Assembly: GCA_963556145.1 (NCBI GenBank)
Contig: OY744467.1
Coordinates: 2,728,001 to 2,792,000 of the forward strand
From: Hygrocybe punicea
Lineage: Eukaryota; Basidiomycota; Agaricomycetes; Agaricales; Hygrophoraceae
Length of the DNA stretch: 64,000 nucleotides
Direction: 5' to 3'
Position 1 is the first letter of the stretch, and the number at the start of each line of letters is the position of its first letter. This document shows, piece by piece, positions 1-11,154 of the stretch. A program made the translations under genes and the position numbers. The notes beneath the pieces were generated by a model. The model saw only the letters and a program-made list of their open reading frames with translations, was not told the DNA's origin and made no database searches.

Positions 1-429
1 ATTGGCAATTTTCTACTGAAGATTAATACATCAGCATGAAAAGAAGCATTATCAAAATGGCACAAACCTTGTCAAGAATGTCATTGTCATCAGGTGAAAG
101 TGGTTTTGTTGGCTCTCTTCCTCTTCTTTTGAAGCTGGTACAACTCTTTGATGTTCAAAGTTTTTTCTTTTTCATTGTTTGTGGTAGAGACATATTTGTT
201 ATAGTGAGCTTTGAGTTAGCTTTGAGTATTGCCTGAATTTCCCAAGCTATTGTTTGTGTGGTATGTAGTAGATTAGAGAGTGAGAGTGAGGTAAGAGAGA
301 TCAGAGAGACCAGGGAGGCTAAAGTGAACTTCAGAAAGCTGAAACAAATATTCTGCAAGATTGCTAGTGGAGTAACTCAGACCAAACCCGTGACCTGGCA
401 ATTCCTGAGTGACGTGGCTAATTCCCACG

Positions 430-560
430 TCAAAAATCACATGTTTACGATCATGTGATGGTTCAATTTTATTTAAAAACCCCGAAACCTTCGTGTTTTG
501 CCTTCAGTGCTCTTCCACATCCACTTCACTCACCCCGGCAGAGAGAGCCGAATTTCTCTG
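430..560 (+). promoter_or_regulatory. LTR- or promoter-like segment, copy 1
   Basis: Two short dyads (GTGACGTGG...CCCACGTCA and CATGTTTACGATCATGTG) precede a TATTTAAAAACC TATA-like box at about 470-481. This resembles the U3/R part of an LTR or a compact promoter. No matching partner LTR was found. The same sequence is at 6453-6583. Confidence 0.25.
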
Positions 561-899
561 CTTGATGCCAGGGCACCGAAGTCCTGGTGAGGGTGCAGCT
601 TGTGGATAGTTGCAGGCATTCATTTCTTGACATGTCACCAGTGGGGGGGATGGCCTCTCCACTATTCCTTGGGCATGGGTCCAGGGTGGGTGACTTCAAG
701 GGTTCTATAGTAATGTAGTTGTAGTTTTTTTCTCGAAGCATGTATTAGATATTATATATATAGCCCCATGATTGCTAGCACTGTATGGACCCACGACGGC
801 ATACTCCACGAGAAGTCAGCCATCTCCATTGGATGTTGGGGCCGTCGTCATTGCGGTCACGGTTGGATGTCAGTGGGCCCCCACCCAGACAGCCTACAT

Positions 900-953
900 A
901 CCTCGCGAAGCCGGCACGCACATCAATTGATGTAGCGGCGTGTTTCGCGAGGT
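900..953 (-). repeat. 54-bp double palindrome, copy A
   Basis: Outer arms ACCTCGCGAA and TTCGCGAGGT flank a perfectly palindromic core, ACATCAATTGATGT. It lies directly left of the GC-rich block. Read on the minus strand, the C/A-rich repeat precedes the palindrome, the same polarity as in every other copy in the window. An identical duplicate lies at 6923-6976. Confidence 0.9.
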
Positions 954-2036
954 GTTAGTGGCCCTGCAGGGGGTCATTGTGTTGGTGGGGCCGTCGTCGT
1001 CGTCGTTGGGCGTTGGCGGCCCTGTTGGGCGTTGCTGGGGCCGTCGTCGTCGTCGTCGTTGGGCGTTGGCGGTCCTGTTGGGCGTTGCTGGGGCCGTCGT
1101 CGTCGTCGTTGGGCGTTGGCGGCCCTGTTGGGCGTTGCTGGGGCCGTCCTCATCCTCGTTGGGCGTTGCTGGGGCCGTCGTCGTCCTCGTTGGGCGTTGG
1201 CGGTCCTGTTGGGCATTGCTGGGGCCGTCGTCGTCACCGTTGGGCGTTGGCGGCCCTGTTGGATGCGGCGTTGGGCGTTGATGGGGTGGCCGTCATTGTT
1301 GGCAGCCCTGTTGGGCATGGTGGGGCCGTCGTCGTTGTTGTTCGTCGTTGGCGGCCCTGTTGGTGTGGGGTTGGGCATTAGTGGGGTGGCCGTCGTCATT
1401 GGCGGCCCTGTTGGGCGTGGTGGGGCCGTCGTCGCATCGTTGGGCGTTGGCGGCCCTGTTGGATGCGACGTTGGGCGTTGTGGGGTGGCCGTTGTGGTTG
1501 GCGGCCCTGTTGGTGTGGGGTTGGGCGTTAGTGGGGCTGCCGTCGTCGTTTGCGGCCCTGTTGGGCGTGGTGGGGCCGTTGTCATCGTTGTTGGGGGCTC
1601 CGTTGGGCATAGTGGGGCCGTCTTCGTCGTTGTTGGGCGTTGGCGGCCCTGTTGGGCGTTGCTGGGGCCATTGTTGCGTTGGCGGCCCTGTTGGATACGG
1701 CGTTGGGCGTTGATGAGATGGATGTCGTCGTTGGGGCCCTGTTGGTGTGGTTTGGGCTTGGAGGGTCGTCATCGTCGTCGTCGGGCGTTGGCGGCCCTGT
1801 TGCGTGTTGGTGGGGCCGTCCTCGTCACCATCGGGCGTTGGTGGCCCTGTTGGATGCGGTGTTGGGCGTTGGTGGGGTGGTCGTTGTTGTTGACGGCCCT
1901 GTTGGGCGTGGTGGGGCCGTGGTTGTTGTTGCTGGGCGTTGGAGTGCTTCGGGGCATTGGTTGGGTCGTTGTGGTTTTGGGTGTGGGTGAGGCCGTTGGT
2001 GACATTGGCGCGAGAACAGGTGAGAGTAGTCAGTAA
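954..2036 (-). repeat. GC-rich low-complexity block (cassette repeat), copy 1
   Basis: A degenerate array built from GTCGTCGTC, TTGGGCGTTGG and CGGCCCTGTTGGG words, with a period of roughly 50-60 bp. Because the units avoid stop codons, several frames on both strands stay open (up to 334 codons on the plus strand). The predicted products are only Pro/Thr/Asn- or Gly/Val/Leu-rich repeats. The C/A-rich minus strand leads into palindrome A. To the right, a donor-like GTACGA and a CTGAC branch-like site near 2040-2095 (minus strand) suggest an intron as in the other cassettes, but I found no clear acceptor. No terminal inverted repeats were identified for this copy. Confidence 0.75.
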
Positions 2037-2157
2037 CATAGACTCGGAAAAAACCCAACTCGTACCTTTGTGCAGGTATTACAGTCGGATTCATTTCCAA
2101 ACTGTTGTATTACAGGCCTGTTTTGCTCACGTTAAACGTTAAAGAACAAAAAAGGAT

Positions 2158-2912
2158 GTAATAAAATATTATTGCCGTTTTCAAAAGTCTTTCGAAAAAT
2201 AAATCTTTTACAGTAAAGAGGAGAAAGCCAATCAAACATAAGAACTCATGAAATAATGCACCAATTGACATGGTTTTGGAGAGAAAGTTTTTCTACTCCC
2301 TGAAAGCTATCTTGCTGTCTATTTACATTTTTAAAATCTTTGATGTGTAGAGAGTCACAGGTGAATTGTCATTTTCAGTGACTCCAACTTGTACAACGAA
2401 TATCTCCCCAACCAATGCTTGGATTGACATGGTTGTGGAGAGAAACTTGTTTCATTTTGCAAGGGCTACAAGGGCCCATACCATGTTTTTCTGTATTTTG
2501 GACTTTAGCAGATCACTGTAATGTTATTTATGCAGAGGGCATTTTTGTGTACTGCTCCTTCAAATTTTCAAAATACAGAAAAACACAGTCTGGGACCTTG
2601 TAGCCCTTGCAAAATAAAACAAGTTTCTCTCCACAACCATGTCAATCCAAGCATTGGTTGGGGAGATATTCGTTGTACAAGTTGGAGTCACTGAAAATGA
2701 CAATTCACCTGTGACTCTCTACACATCAAAGATTTTAAAAATGTAAATAGACAGCAAGATAGCTTTCAGGGAGTAGAAAAACTTTCTCTCCAAAACCATG
2801 TCAATTGGTGCATTATTTCATGAGTTCTTATGTTTGATTGGCTTTCTCCTCTTTAAAAGATTTATTTTTCAAAAGGTTGTGACTTTGAAAACAGCATATT
2901 ATAACTTACAAC
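2158..2912. repeat. Foldback element (long imperfect palindrome), copy 1
   Basis: The left half (aaagaggagaaagccaatca... reading right) is the reverse complement of the right half over about 340 bp per arm. A short unpaired centre lies near 2505-2565. Arms contain GAGAGAAAC.TGTT and TGCAAGGGCTA words that recur in the foldback at 25441-26256, so the two are related. No protein is encoded. A transcript would form one very long hairpin. Confidence 0.85.
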
Positions 2913-3097
2913 TAGGAAGGTGGAGGTAAATGAGAATGAATGAGTGGAGTTGTTGAAATTTGGGTGGTCCATTGGAGGCCACCTCATTGCAAACCTGTCA
3001 TTGTTCTGCAACTCCAAATTCACTTCTCTCACTCACTTTTTGACTCTGTCTACTGCAATGCCTATCACCACAGCTACTACTGCAAGCAAGAAAGCCA

Positions 3098-3847
3098 TTG
3101 CACTGCTTCAATTTCAACTCACAATGGACCTCAGCAATAATAAGACTTAAGTTCCCTTTCAACGAATCAGAGGATGACCAAGCTGTTCCCCAAATAGCCA
3201 GTCTGCCAGTGCAGCCCTTCCCACTGCAACCTAGGGGAGATAAGGAGCCATCAAATATTATAGGCAGTAATTCCTGTACTAATTGCCTTTTCCAGTGGTG
3301 TTGCTCTTGTGGCAATGGTGGTGAAGTATTTTGCTGTGCCTATTGCCCAAGGGTCCTTGGCAGGGACAATTGTATCACACTTTCTGTAAGCTCTGGATTT
3401 ATTTTGAAGAAGGATACCTTTTTTATTTGCCCTAAATGCCATGTAAAATATGACCAGCAAATGAAGAACAAAATACCAACACCATACACAGTAAGTAAAA
3501 AATGTAAAGCATGTATCCTTCAACTGGCTTCTTTTGAGGGGATTGTTATGGGGGAAGAGATTTGGAATGGAACTCAAGCAGAGCTGGGGAATCTTGTCAT
3601 TCAGGGAGCATGGTGTTCTGTTCATACTTCATCAATTGCTATTCTCAATTTCCGCTTGGCTGATATTCCAGAAGGGGGAGATCCAGCATTTATGGTATAC
3701 CATCATCTTCATGCTTATTTTCCAGAGCAGAAGGACCAGCTTCTGAAATATTTTGACATTGACTTCTCTTTTGATCCATCCAGCTCTGCTTCTATTGGAG
3801 CTCAAGAGAGAAAAGTTCAGAAAGTATTATTGGCCTTGCTCAAGTAA
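3098..3847 (+). CDS. PHD-finger-like protein, copy 1
   Basis: Open frame of up to 249 codons. The true start is unclear because the 5' part may include an intron. Residues roughly 60-120 hold paired cysteines in the spacing of a PHD/RING-type zinc finger: CTNC, then CCSCGNGGEVFCCAYCP, then ICPKCH. The GNGGEVFCC core resembles PHD fingers, which read histone tails in the nucleus. The remainder (TQAELGNLVIQGAWCSVH, DPAFMVYHHLHAYFPEQ) is not recognised. The stop TAA at 3845-3847 is followed by AATAAA-like sequence near 3890. The flanks look like repeats, so this may belong to a multicopy, transposon-linked family. The zinc-binding pattern is seen; the nuclear role is inference. Confidence 0.45.
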   Translation: MHCFNFNSQWTSAIIRLKFPFNESEDDQAVPQIASLPVQPFPLQPRGDKEPSNIIGSNSCTNCLFQWCCSCGNGGEVFCCAYCPRVLGRDNCITLSVSSGFILKKDTFFICPKCHVKYDQQMKNKIPTPYTVSKKCKACILQLASFEGIVMGEEIWNGTQAELGNLVIQGAWCSVHTSSIAILNFRLADIPEGGDPAFMVYHHLHAYFPEQKDQLLKYFDIDFSFDPSSSASIGAQERKVQKVLLALLK

Positions 3848-4048
3848 GTTTTAAAAATCAATCCTGTCAGCTTTTCTGCTGATATGAATAAAGGCATGAT
3901 TTCAAATGCATTATTGTGTTTCTTCACACTCAATCTGATCCAGACAGTGGACTGCTACACTACCAAGTGGACCATGGAGCATCACTGACAATTCCTGGTT
4001 GTGTGTTTGAATCTTAACTAACTTGCATCATCATCATCACTTTTTTCC

Positions 4049-4400
4049 ATGCCAAAAAACAAGTTCAAAAGACACAAAGGAACAATGGTTGAGACAGTAT
4101 ATGTCAAAAAGACCACTTCTAGAGGTGAAGTCAATATTAGCCAAAAAGAAACTGAAATTCTCCTCTCTACAAGAGAATAATCACAACCAATTATTATAGA
4201 ACAGATATATATACCAGAAGAAGAGCCAGAAGAACCTCAAGCTTTACAAACTTCAAAAGGAAAGGTATATTCAATTTCTGTTACATGTTCGAATTAAATT
4301 CTATTGAATCAAAATAACAGTCAGAATGATTATCTTCAAGAATGGAAGAACAGATGTACTTGGCCAAACTGATAGAGTTAAGCTCCACCAGTAAAGAGCT
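4049..4400 (+). pseudogene. Possible KDZ-transposase-associated N-terminal fragment, copy 1
   Basis: An ATG at 4049 opens a basic start (MPKNKFKRHKGTMVETVYVK) that stops within about 45 codons. In the same frame an acidic stretch follows (IPEEEPEEPQ), then a plausible intron (GTATAT...ACAG), then QNDYLQEWKNRC. The order VETVYVK, acidic linker, QNDYLQEW resembles the N-terminal part of proteins accompanying KDZ transposases in Agaricomycetes (CxC2-type cysteine cluster). No cysteine cluster or transposase core follows, so at best it is a broken 5' piece. The assignment is from memory of the family and is weak. Confidence 0.3.
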
Positions 4401-4637
4401 CATGCATCAAGTATCAGAAGTGTCTTGATTGTTAGCTTGGTCAATGACTGCTTCAAAGATTGTTGTCTTCAGGTATACCAAGACAATCCCTGTCATAAAA
4501 TCCAATATTGGACTGGCCAATTTTTTGATCTTGCTGATCTGGGAGAGTTGGTACTCATGATAAATCTTGGGCATGATGGAAATCTGTACCCCCAACACTG
4601 AACATCACAATCCTAGGAGGATGTAGAAGCCAAGGAT

Positions 4638-4958
4638 GTGCAGGCTGATGAAGCTGACTATGTAATGGCAGAAGAAGATGTGGATAATGTTTCTCCAACT
4701 AGGAGAACATCTATTTTGTGGAGACCTCTGCAATTTATCAATGGAATGTTGATTGGTGCCAATGCTCAACTACAGCTCCTCATGACATACAGCTTTGAAC
4801 ATCCAACTCTTTCCAGCAACATCATAACCCTAACCACTACTGCATATACATTTCTGGTTCTTGATCAATTCTACATTGATGTGATGGAGTGCAAGACTTC
4901 TGCTTTCAACTTGTACTCAAGCTTAGAAGGTCGACAAACAACAATTATGCACATTTGA
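4638..4958 (+). CDS. Hypothetical 106-aa ORF, copy 1
   Basis: An ORF beginning MQADEADYVMAEEDVDNV with an acidic N-terminus and a hydrophobic, threonine-rich middle (SSNIITLTTTAYTFLVLDQF). Its C-terminus differs from the other copy because of a 1-bp deletion in an A run near 4922. No family is recognised. It may be a later exon of the fragment that begins upstream. Confidence 0.25.
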   Translation: MQADEADYVMAEEDVDNVSPTRRTSILWRPLQFINGMLIGANAQLQLLMTYSFEHPTLSSNIITLTTTAYTFLVLDQFYIDVMECKTSAFNLYSSLEGRQTTIMHI

Positions 4959-5251
4959 TACCATTAATTTCAAATTAAAATTCAAACATGAAGGAAATCT
5001 TGTCATAGGATCATTATTGTGAATTGATATGTGTGTCAAAGCAATGGAGAAATTTGCTTTGATCTGAAATGTGCTGGCTTGGCACATGACCCCACAATTG
5101 ACTACAAAGATGGTGGTCTTGCAGTTTTTTTGTGGCCCAGGATATATCGTGACAAGATTGGCCTGGACCATCCCAGCTGGGCCGGAATATAACTTGATAG
5201 CACCAGCCTAGACCATCTCAATTGGTGCAGGATATATCCTGAGAACATCAG

Positions 5252-5351
5252 NNNNNNNNNNNNNNNNNNNNNNNNNNNNNNNNNNNNNNNNNNNNNNNNN
5301 NNNNNNNNNNNNNNNNNNNNNNNNNNNNNNNNNNNNNNNNNNNNNNNNNNN
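5252..5351. other. Assembly gap (100 N)
   Basis: Exactly 100 consecutive N, a conventional placeholder for a gap of unknown size. It lies inside the 45-bp minisatellite, an array that short-read assembly commonly fails to close. The sequence on both sides (5130-5251 and 5352-5390) is minisatellite-like. Confidence 0.99.
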
Positions 5352-5675
5352 AGGACATATCCTGGGCCAGCTGAAATGGTCCAGGCTGATATGTATACCC
5401 TCCTAATTCTCCTCCTCATTATAACAATGTTGGTAACATCAGTGTTCAATTTATGCTGTCAATTGCATACTTTTTTTTCTTTTATTCATATATATATATA
5501 TTCATACTTCAATGTCCTCTTCAGCATCTTTTACCTCCAAGTATGGCTTGCTTGTCTTCTTCTTGATGGCAGTTCACCTCTGCTTATCTAAAGCATGCAA
5601 CTCCTCTCTGACCTGTGATGGTTGTTTTCCTTCCCGTTGCAATGTGAACCAGTAATGATAAAGCCCATTAGCACA

Positions 5676-5990
5676 TCAGTTTGTAAAGTGTGGTGGCTTC
5701 TTGATAAGGATGTCTATGTTCTGAGTAATAGATCTTGACTCAAAACACTTGTGAGGATCTTCTTCGATATCCCTCCAGTGTGCAGTGGCAGTTTCACTAT
5801 AAAAGGCTGCAAACAAGATTATTATTCTGACAGTATTTTCAGAACCCATGCCAAGGGTAAATTCACGCCACTCATCATAAAAGTCACTATCCTTCCATTT
5901 AGAAAAATGCCTTGAGAATTTAGCTATTAAATCACCATTATCCTTCTCAACATGACTTTCTGACTCCTGGAAATCTCCTACTTTCTTCTT
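5676..5990 (-). pseudogene. Unrecognised ORF fragment
   Basis: In the 670 bp between the gap and the second copy, the minus strand has an open stretch of about 105 codons (core KFSRHFSKWKDSDFYDEWRE, then FYSETATAHW). It is closed by TGA at 5676-5678 and bounded upstream by a stop. Beyond the TGA the frame continues readable (HYWFTLQREGKQPSQVREEL), so the TGA may be a mutation. Composition is protein-like and charged, but no family was recognised. A retroelement origin is possible given the surroundings. Confidence 0.3.
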
Positions 5991-6922
5991 ATTTTATTGG
6001 GATTGTTGCCCATTCTTAAACCAATTGGCAATTTTCTACTGAAGATTAATACATCAGCATGAAAAGAAGCATTATCAAAATGGCACAAACCTTGTCAAGA
6101 ATGTCATTGTCATCAGGTGAAAGTGGTTTTGTTGGCTCTCTTCCTCTTCTTTTGAAGCTGGTACAACTCTTTGATGTTCAAAGTTTTTTCTTTTTCATTG
6201 TTTGTGGTAGAGACATATTTGTTATAGTGAGCTTTGAGTTAGCTTTGAGTATTGCCTGAATTTCCCAAGCTATTGTTTGTGTGGTATGTAGTAGATTAGA
6301 GAGTGAGAGTGAGGTAAGAGAGATCAGAGAGACCAGGGAGGCTAAAGTGAACTTCAGAAAGCTGAAACAAATATTCTGCAAGATTGCTAGTGGAGTAACT
6401 CAGACCAAACCCGTGACCTGGCAATTCCTGAGTGACGTGGCTAATTCCCACGTCAAAAATCACATGTTTACGATCATGTGATGGTTCAATTTTATTTAAA
6501 AACCCCGAAACCTTCGTGTTTTGCCTTCAGTGCTCTTCCACATCCACTTCACTCACCCCGGCAGAGAGAGCCGAATTTCTCTGCTTGATGCCAGGGCACC
6601 GAAGTCCTGGTGAGGGTGCAGCTTGTGGATAGTTGCAGGCATTCATTTCTTGACATGTCACCAGTGGGGGGGATGGCCTCTCCACTATTCCTTGGGCATG
6701 GGTCCAGGGTGGGTGACTTCAAGGGTTCTATAGTAATGTAGTTGTAGTTTTTTTCTCGAAGCATGTATTAGATATTATATATATAGCCCCATGATTGCTA
6801 GCACTGTATGGACCCACGACGGCATACTCCACGAGAAGTCAGCCATCTCCATTGGATGTTGGGGCCGTCGTCATTGCGGTCACGGTTGGATGTCAGTGGG
6901 CCCCCACCCAGACAGCCTACAT

Positions 6923-6976
6923 ACCTCGCGAAGCCGGCACGCACATCAATTGATGTAGCGGCGTGTTTCGCGAGGT
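6923..6976 (-). repeat. 54-bp double palindrome, copy A duplicate
   Basis: Identical to 900-953. It is part of the 6,023-bp duplication and is not an independent occurrence. Confidence 0.9.
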
Positions 6977-8059
6977 GTTAGTGGCCCTGCAGGGGGTCAT
7001 TGTGTTGGTGGGGCCGTCGTCGTCGTCGTTGGGCGTTGGCGGCCCTGTTGGGCGTTGCTGGGGCCGTCGTCGTCGTCGTCGTTGGGCGTTGGCGGTCCTG
7101 TTGGGCGTTGCTGGGGCCGTCGTCGTCGTCGTTGGGCGTTGGCGGCCCTGTTGGGCGTTGCTGGGGCCGTCCTCATCCTCGTTGGGCGTTGCTGGGGCCG
7201 TCGTCGTCCTCGTTGGGCGTTGGCGGTCCTGTTGGGCATTGCTGGGGCCGTCGTCGTCACCGTTGGGCGTTGGCGGCCCTGTTGGATGCGGCGTTGGGCG
7301 TTGATGGGGTGGCCGTCATTGTTGGCAGCCCTGTTGGGCATGGTGGGGCCGTCGTCGTTGTTGTTCGTCGTTGGCGGCCCTGTTGGTGTGGGGTTGGGCA
7401 TTAGTGGGGTGGCCGTCGTCATTGGCGGCCCTGTTGGGCGTGGTGGGGCCGTCGTCGCATCGTTGGGCGTTGGCGGCCCTGTTGGATGCGACGTTGGGCG
7501 TTGTGGGGTGGCCGTTGTGGTTGGCGGCCCTGTTGGTGTGGGGTTGGGCGTTAGTGGGGCTGCCGTCGTCGTTTGCGGCCCTGTTGGGCGTGGTGGGGCC
7601 GTTGTCATCGTTGTTGGGGGCTCCGTTGGGCATAGTGGGGCCGTCTTCGTCGTTGTTGGGCGTTGGCGGCCCTGTTGGGCGTTGCTGGGGCCATTGTTGC
7701 GTTGGCGGCCCTGTTGGATACGGCGTTGGGCGTTGATGAGATGGATGTCGTCGTTGGGGCCCTGTTGGTGTGGTTTGGGCTTGGAGGGTCGTCATCGTCG
7801 TCGTCGGGCGTTGGCGGCCCTGTTGCGTGTTGGTGGGGCCGTCCTCGTCACCATCGGGCGTTGGTGGCCCTGTTGGATGCGGTGTTGGGCGTTGGTGGGG
7901 TGGTCGTTGTTGTTGACGGCCCTGTTGGGCGTGGTGGGGCCGTGGTTGTTGTTGCTGGGCGTTGGAGTGCTTCGGGGCATTGGTTGGGTCGTTGTGGTTT
8001 TGGGTGTGGGTGAGGCCGTTGGTGACATTGGCGCGAGAACAGGTGAGAGTAGTCAGTAA
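6977..8059 (-). repeat. GC-rich low-complexity block, copy 2
   Basis: Same as 954-2036, within the second copy of the large duplication. Confidence 0.75.
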
Positions 8060-8180
8060 CATAGACTCGGAAAAAACCCAACTCGTACCTTTGTGCAGGT
8101 ATTACAGTCGGATTCATTTCCAAACTGTTGTATTACAGGCCTGTTTTGCTCACGTTAAACGTTAAAGAACAAAAAAGGAT

Positions 8181-8935
8181 GTAATAAAATATTATTGCCG
8201 TTTTCAAAAGTCTTTCGAAAAATAAATCTTTTACAGTAAAGAGGAGAAAGCCAATCAAACATAAGAACTCATGAAATAATGCACCAATTGACATGGTTTT
8301 GGAGAGAAAGTTTTTCTACTCCCTGAAAGCTATCTTGCTGTCTATTTACATTTTTAAAATCTTTGATGTGTAGAGAGTCACAGGTGAATTGTCATTTTCA
8401 GTGACTCCAACTTGTACAACGAATATCTCCCCAACCAATGCTTGGATTGACATGGTTGTGGAGAGAAACTTGTTTCATTTTGCAAGGGCTACAAGGGCCC
8501 ATACCATGTTTTTCTGTATTTTGGACTTTAGCAGATCACTGTAATGTTATTTATGCAGAGGGCATTTTTGTGTACTGCTCCTTCAAATTTTCAAAATACA
8601 GAAAAACACAGTCTGGGACCTTGTAGCCCTTGCAAAATAAAACAAGTTTCTCTCCACAACCATGTCAATCCAAGCATTGGTTGGGGAGATATTCGTTGTA
8701 CAAGTTGGAGTCACTGAAAATGACAATTCACCTGTGACTCTCTACACATCAAAGATTTTAAAAATGTAAATAGACAGCAAGATAGCTTTCAGGGAGTAGA
8801 AAAACTTTCTCTCCAAAACCATGTCAATTGGTGCATTATTTCATGAGTTCTTATGTTTGATTGGCTTTCTCCTCTTTAAAAGATTTATTTTTCAAAAGGT
8901 TGTGACTTTGAAAACAGCATATTATAACTTACAAC
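8181..8935. repeat. Foldback element, copy 2
   Basis: Duplicate of 2158-2912 within the large duplication. Confidence 0.85.
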
Positions 8936-9120
8936 TAGGAAGGTGGAGGTAAATGAGAATGAATGAGTGGAGTTGTTGAAATTTGGGTGGTCCATTGGAG
9001 GCCACCTCATTGCAAACCTGTCATTGTTCTGCAACTCCAAATTCACTTCTCTCACTCACTTTTTGACTCTGTCTACTGCAATGCCTATCACCACAGCTAC
9101 TACTGCAAGCAAGAAAGCCA

Positions 9121-9870
9121 TTGCACTGCTTCAATTTCAACTCACAATGGACCTCAGCAATAATAAGACTTAAGTTCCCTTTCAACGAATCAGAGGATGA
9201 CCAAGCTGTTCCCCAAATAGCCAGTCTGCCAGTGCAGCCCTTCCCACTGCAACCTAGGGGAGATAAGGAGCCATCAAATATTATAGGCAGTAATTCCTGT
9301 ACTAATTGCCTTTTCCAGTGGTGTTGCTCTTGTGGCAATGGTGGTGAAGTATTTTGCTGTGCCTATTGCCCAAGGGTCCTTGGCAGGGACAATTGTATCA
9401 CACTTTCTGTAAGCTCTGGATTTATTTTGAAGAAGGATACCTTTTTTATTTGCCCTAAATGCCATGTAAAATATGACCAGCAAATGAAGAACAAAATACC
9501 AACACCATACACAGTAAGTAAAAAATGTAAAGCATGTATCCTTCAACTGGCTTCTTTTGAGGGGATTGTTATGGGGGAAGAGATTTGGAATGGAACTCAA
9601 GCAGAGCTGGGGAATCTTGTCATTCAGGGAGCATGGTGTTCTGTTCATACTTCATCAATTGCTATTCTCAATTTCCGCTTGGCTGATATTCCAGAAGGGG
9701 GAGATCCAGCATTTATGGTATACCATCATCTTCATGCTTATTTTCCAGAGCAGAAGGACCAGCTTCTGAAATATTTTGACATTGACTTCTCTTTTGATCC
9801 ATCCAGCTCTGCTTCTATTGGAGCTCAAGAGAGAAAAGTTCAGAAAGTATTATTGGCCTTGCTCAAGTAA
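9121..9870 (+). CDS. PHD-finger-like protein, copy 2
   Basis: Identical to the ORF at 3098-3847 (same cysteine pattern and same stop), in the second copy of the duplication. If the duplication is an assembly artefact, there is only one such gene here. Confidence 0.45.
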   Translation: MHCFNFNSQWTSAIIRLKFPFNESEDDQAVPQIASLPVQPFPLQPRGDKEPSNIIGSNSCTNCLFQWCCSCGNGGEVFCCAYCPRVLGRDNCITLSVSSGFILKKDTFFICPKCHVKYDQQMKNKIPTPYTVSKKCKACILQLASFEGIVMGEEIWNGTQAELGNLVIQGAWCSVHTSSIAILNFRLADIPEGGDPAFMVYHHLHAYFPEQKDQLLKYFDIDFSFDPSSSASIGAQERKVQKVLLALLK

Positions 9871-10071
9871 GTTTTAAAAATCAATCCTGTCAGCTTTTCT
9901 GCTGATATGAATAAAGGCATGATTTCAAATGCATTATTGTGTTTCTTCACACTCAATCTGATCCAGACAGTGGACTGCTACACTACCAAGTGGACCATGG
10001 AGCATCACTGACAATTCCTGGTTGTGTGTTTGAATCTTAACTAACTTGCATCATCATCATCACTTTTTTCC

Positions 10072-10423
10072 ATGCCAAAAAACAAGTTCAAAAGACACAA
10101 AGGAACAATGGTTGAGACAGTATATGTCAAAAAGACCACTTCTAGAGGTGAAGTCAATATTAGCCAAAAAGAAACTGAAATTCTCCTCTCTACAAGAGAA
10201 TAATCACAACCAATTATTATAGAACAGATATATATACCAGAAGAAGAGCCAGAAGAACCTCAAGCTTTACAAACTTCAAAAGGAAAGGTATATTCAATTT
10301 CTGTTACATGTTCGAATTAAATTCTATTGAATCAAAATAACAGTCAGAATGATTATCTTCAAGAATGGAAGAACAGATGTACTTGGCCAAACTGATAGAG
10401 TTAAGCTCCACCAGTAAAGAGCT
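10072..10423 (+). pseudogene. Possible KDZ-associated fragment, copy 2
   Basis: Duplicate of 4049-4400, with the same in-frame stop and the same intron-like segment. Confidence 0.3.
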
Positions 10424-10660
10424 CATGCATCAAGTATCAGAAGTGTCTTGATTGTTAGCTTGGTCAATGACTGCTTCAAAGATTGTTGTCTTCAGGTATA
10501 CCAAGACAATCCCTGTCATAAAATCCAATATTGGACTGGCCAATTTTTTGATCTTGCTGATCTGGGAGAGTTGGTACTCATGATAAATCTTGGGCATGAT
10601 GGAAATCTGTACCCCCAACACTGAACATCACAATCCTAGGAGGATGTAGAAGCCAAGGAT

Positions 10661-11002
10661 GTGCAGGCTGATGAAGCTGACTATGTAATGGCAGAAGAAG
10701 ATGTGGATAATGTTTCTCCAACTAGGAGAACATCTATTTTGTGGAGACCTCTGCAATTTATCAATGGAATGTTGATTGGTGCCAATGCTCAACTACAGCT
10801 CCTCATGACATACAGCTTTGAACATCCAACTCTTTCCAGCAACATCATAACCCTAACCACTACTGCATATACATTTCTGGTTCTTGATCAATTCTACATT
10901 GATGTGATGGAGTGCAAGACTTCTGCTTTCAACTTGTACTCAAAGCTTAGAAGGTCGACAAACAACAATTATGCACATTTGATACCATTAATTTCAAATT
11001 AA
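10661..11002 (+). CDS. Hypothetical 113-aa ORF, copy 2
   Basis: Same ORF as 4638-4958 but with one more A at about 10945, which changes the last residues. The copies cannot both be the functional frame. The homopolymer difference may be a sequencing error. Confidence 0.25.
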   Translation: MQADEADYVMAEEDVDNVSPTRRTSILWRPLQFINGMLIGANAQLQLLMTYSFEHPTLSSNIITLTTTAYTFLVLDQFYIDVMECKTSAFNLYSKLRRSTNNNYAHLIPLISN

Positions 11003-11154
11003 AATTCAAACATGAAGGAAATCTTGTCATAGGATCATTATTGTGAATTGATATGTGTGTCAAAGCAATGGAGAAATTTGCTTTGATCTGAAATGTGCTG
11101 GCTTGGCACATGACCCCACAATTGACTACAAAGATGGTGGTCTTGCAGTTTTTT

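Larger units (their letters stand above)
1..5251. repeat. Large duplicated segment, copy 1
   Basis: This stretch matches 6024-11274 base for base as far as I could compare. The only differences I saw are two compensating 1-bp indels in homopolymers: an A run near 4922 and a T run near 5125 (seven T here, six in the other copy). The offset is 6,023 bp. Copy 1 starts at the window edge, so the homology may extend further left. It ends at the N gap just as the 45-bp minisatellite begins. The near-identity means either a very recent tandem duplication or the same locus placed twice around a gap by the assembler; the gap at the repeat edge favours the second reading. Confidence 0.97.

Noticed and set aside
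1032..2036. A 334-aa ORF and several antisense ORFs in the GC-rich block
   Set aside because: All arise from a stop-free degenerate repeat; several frames on both strands are open at once and products are low-complexity.
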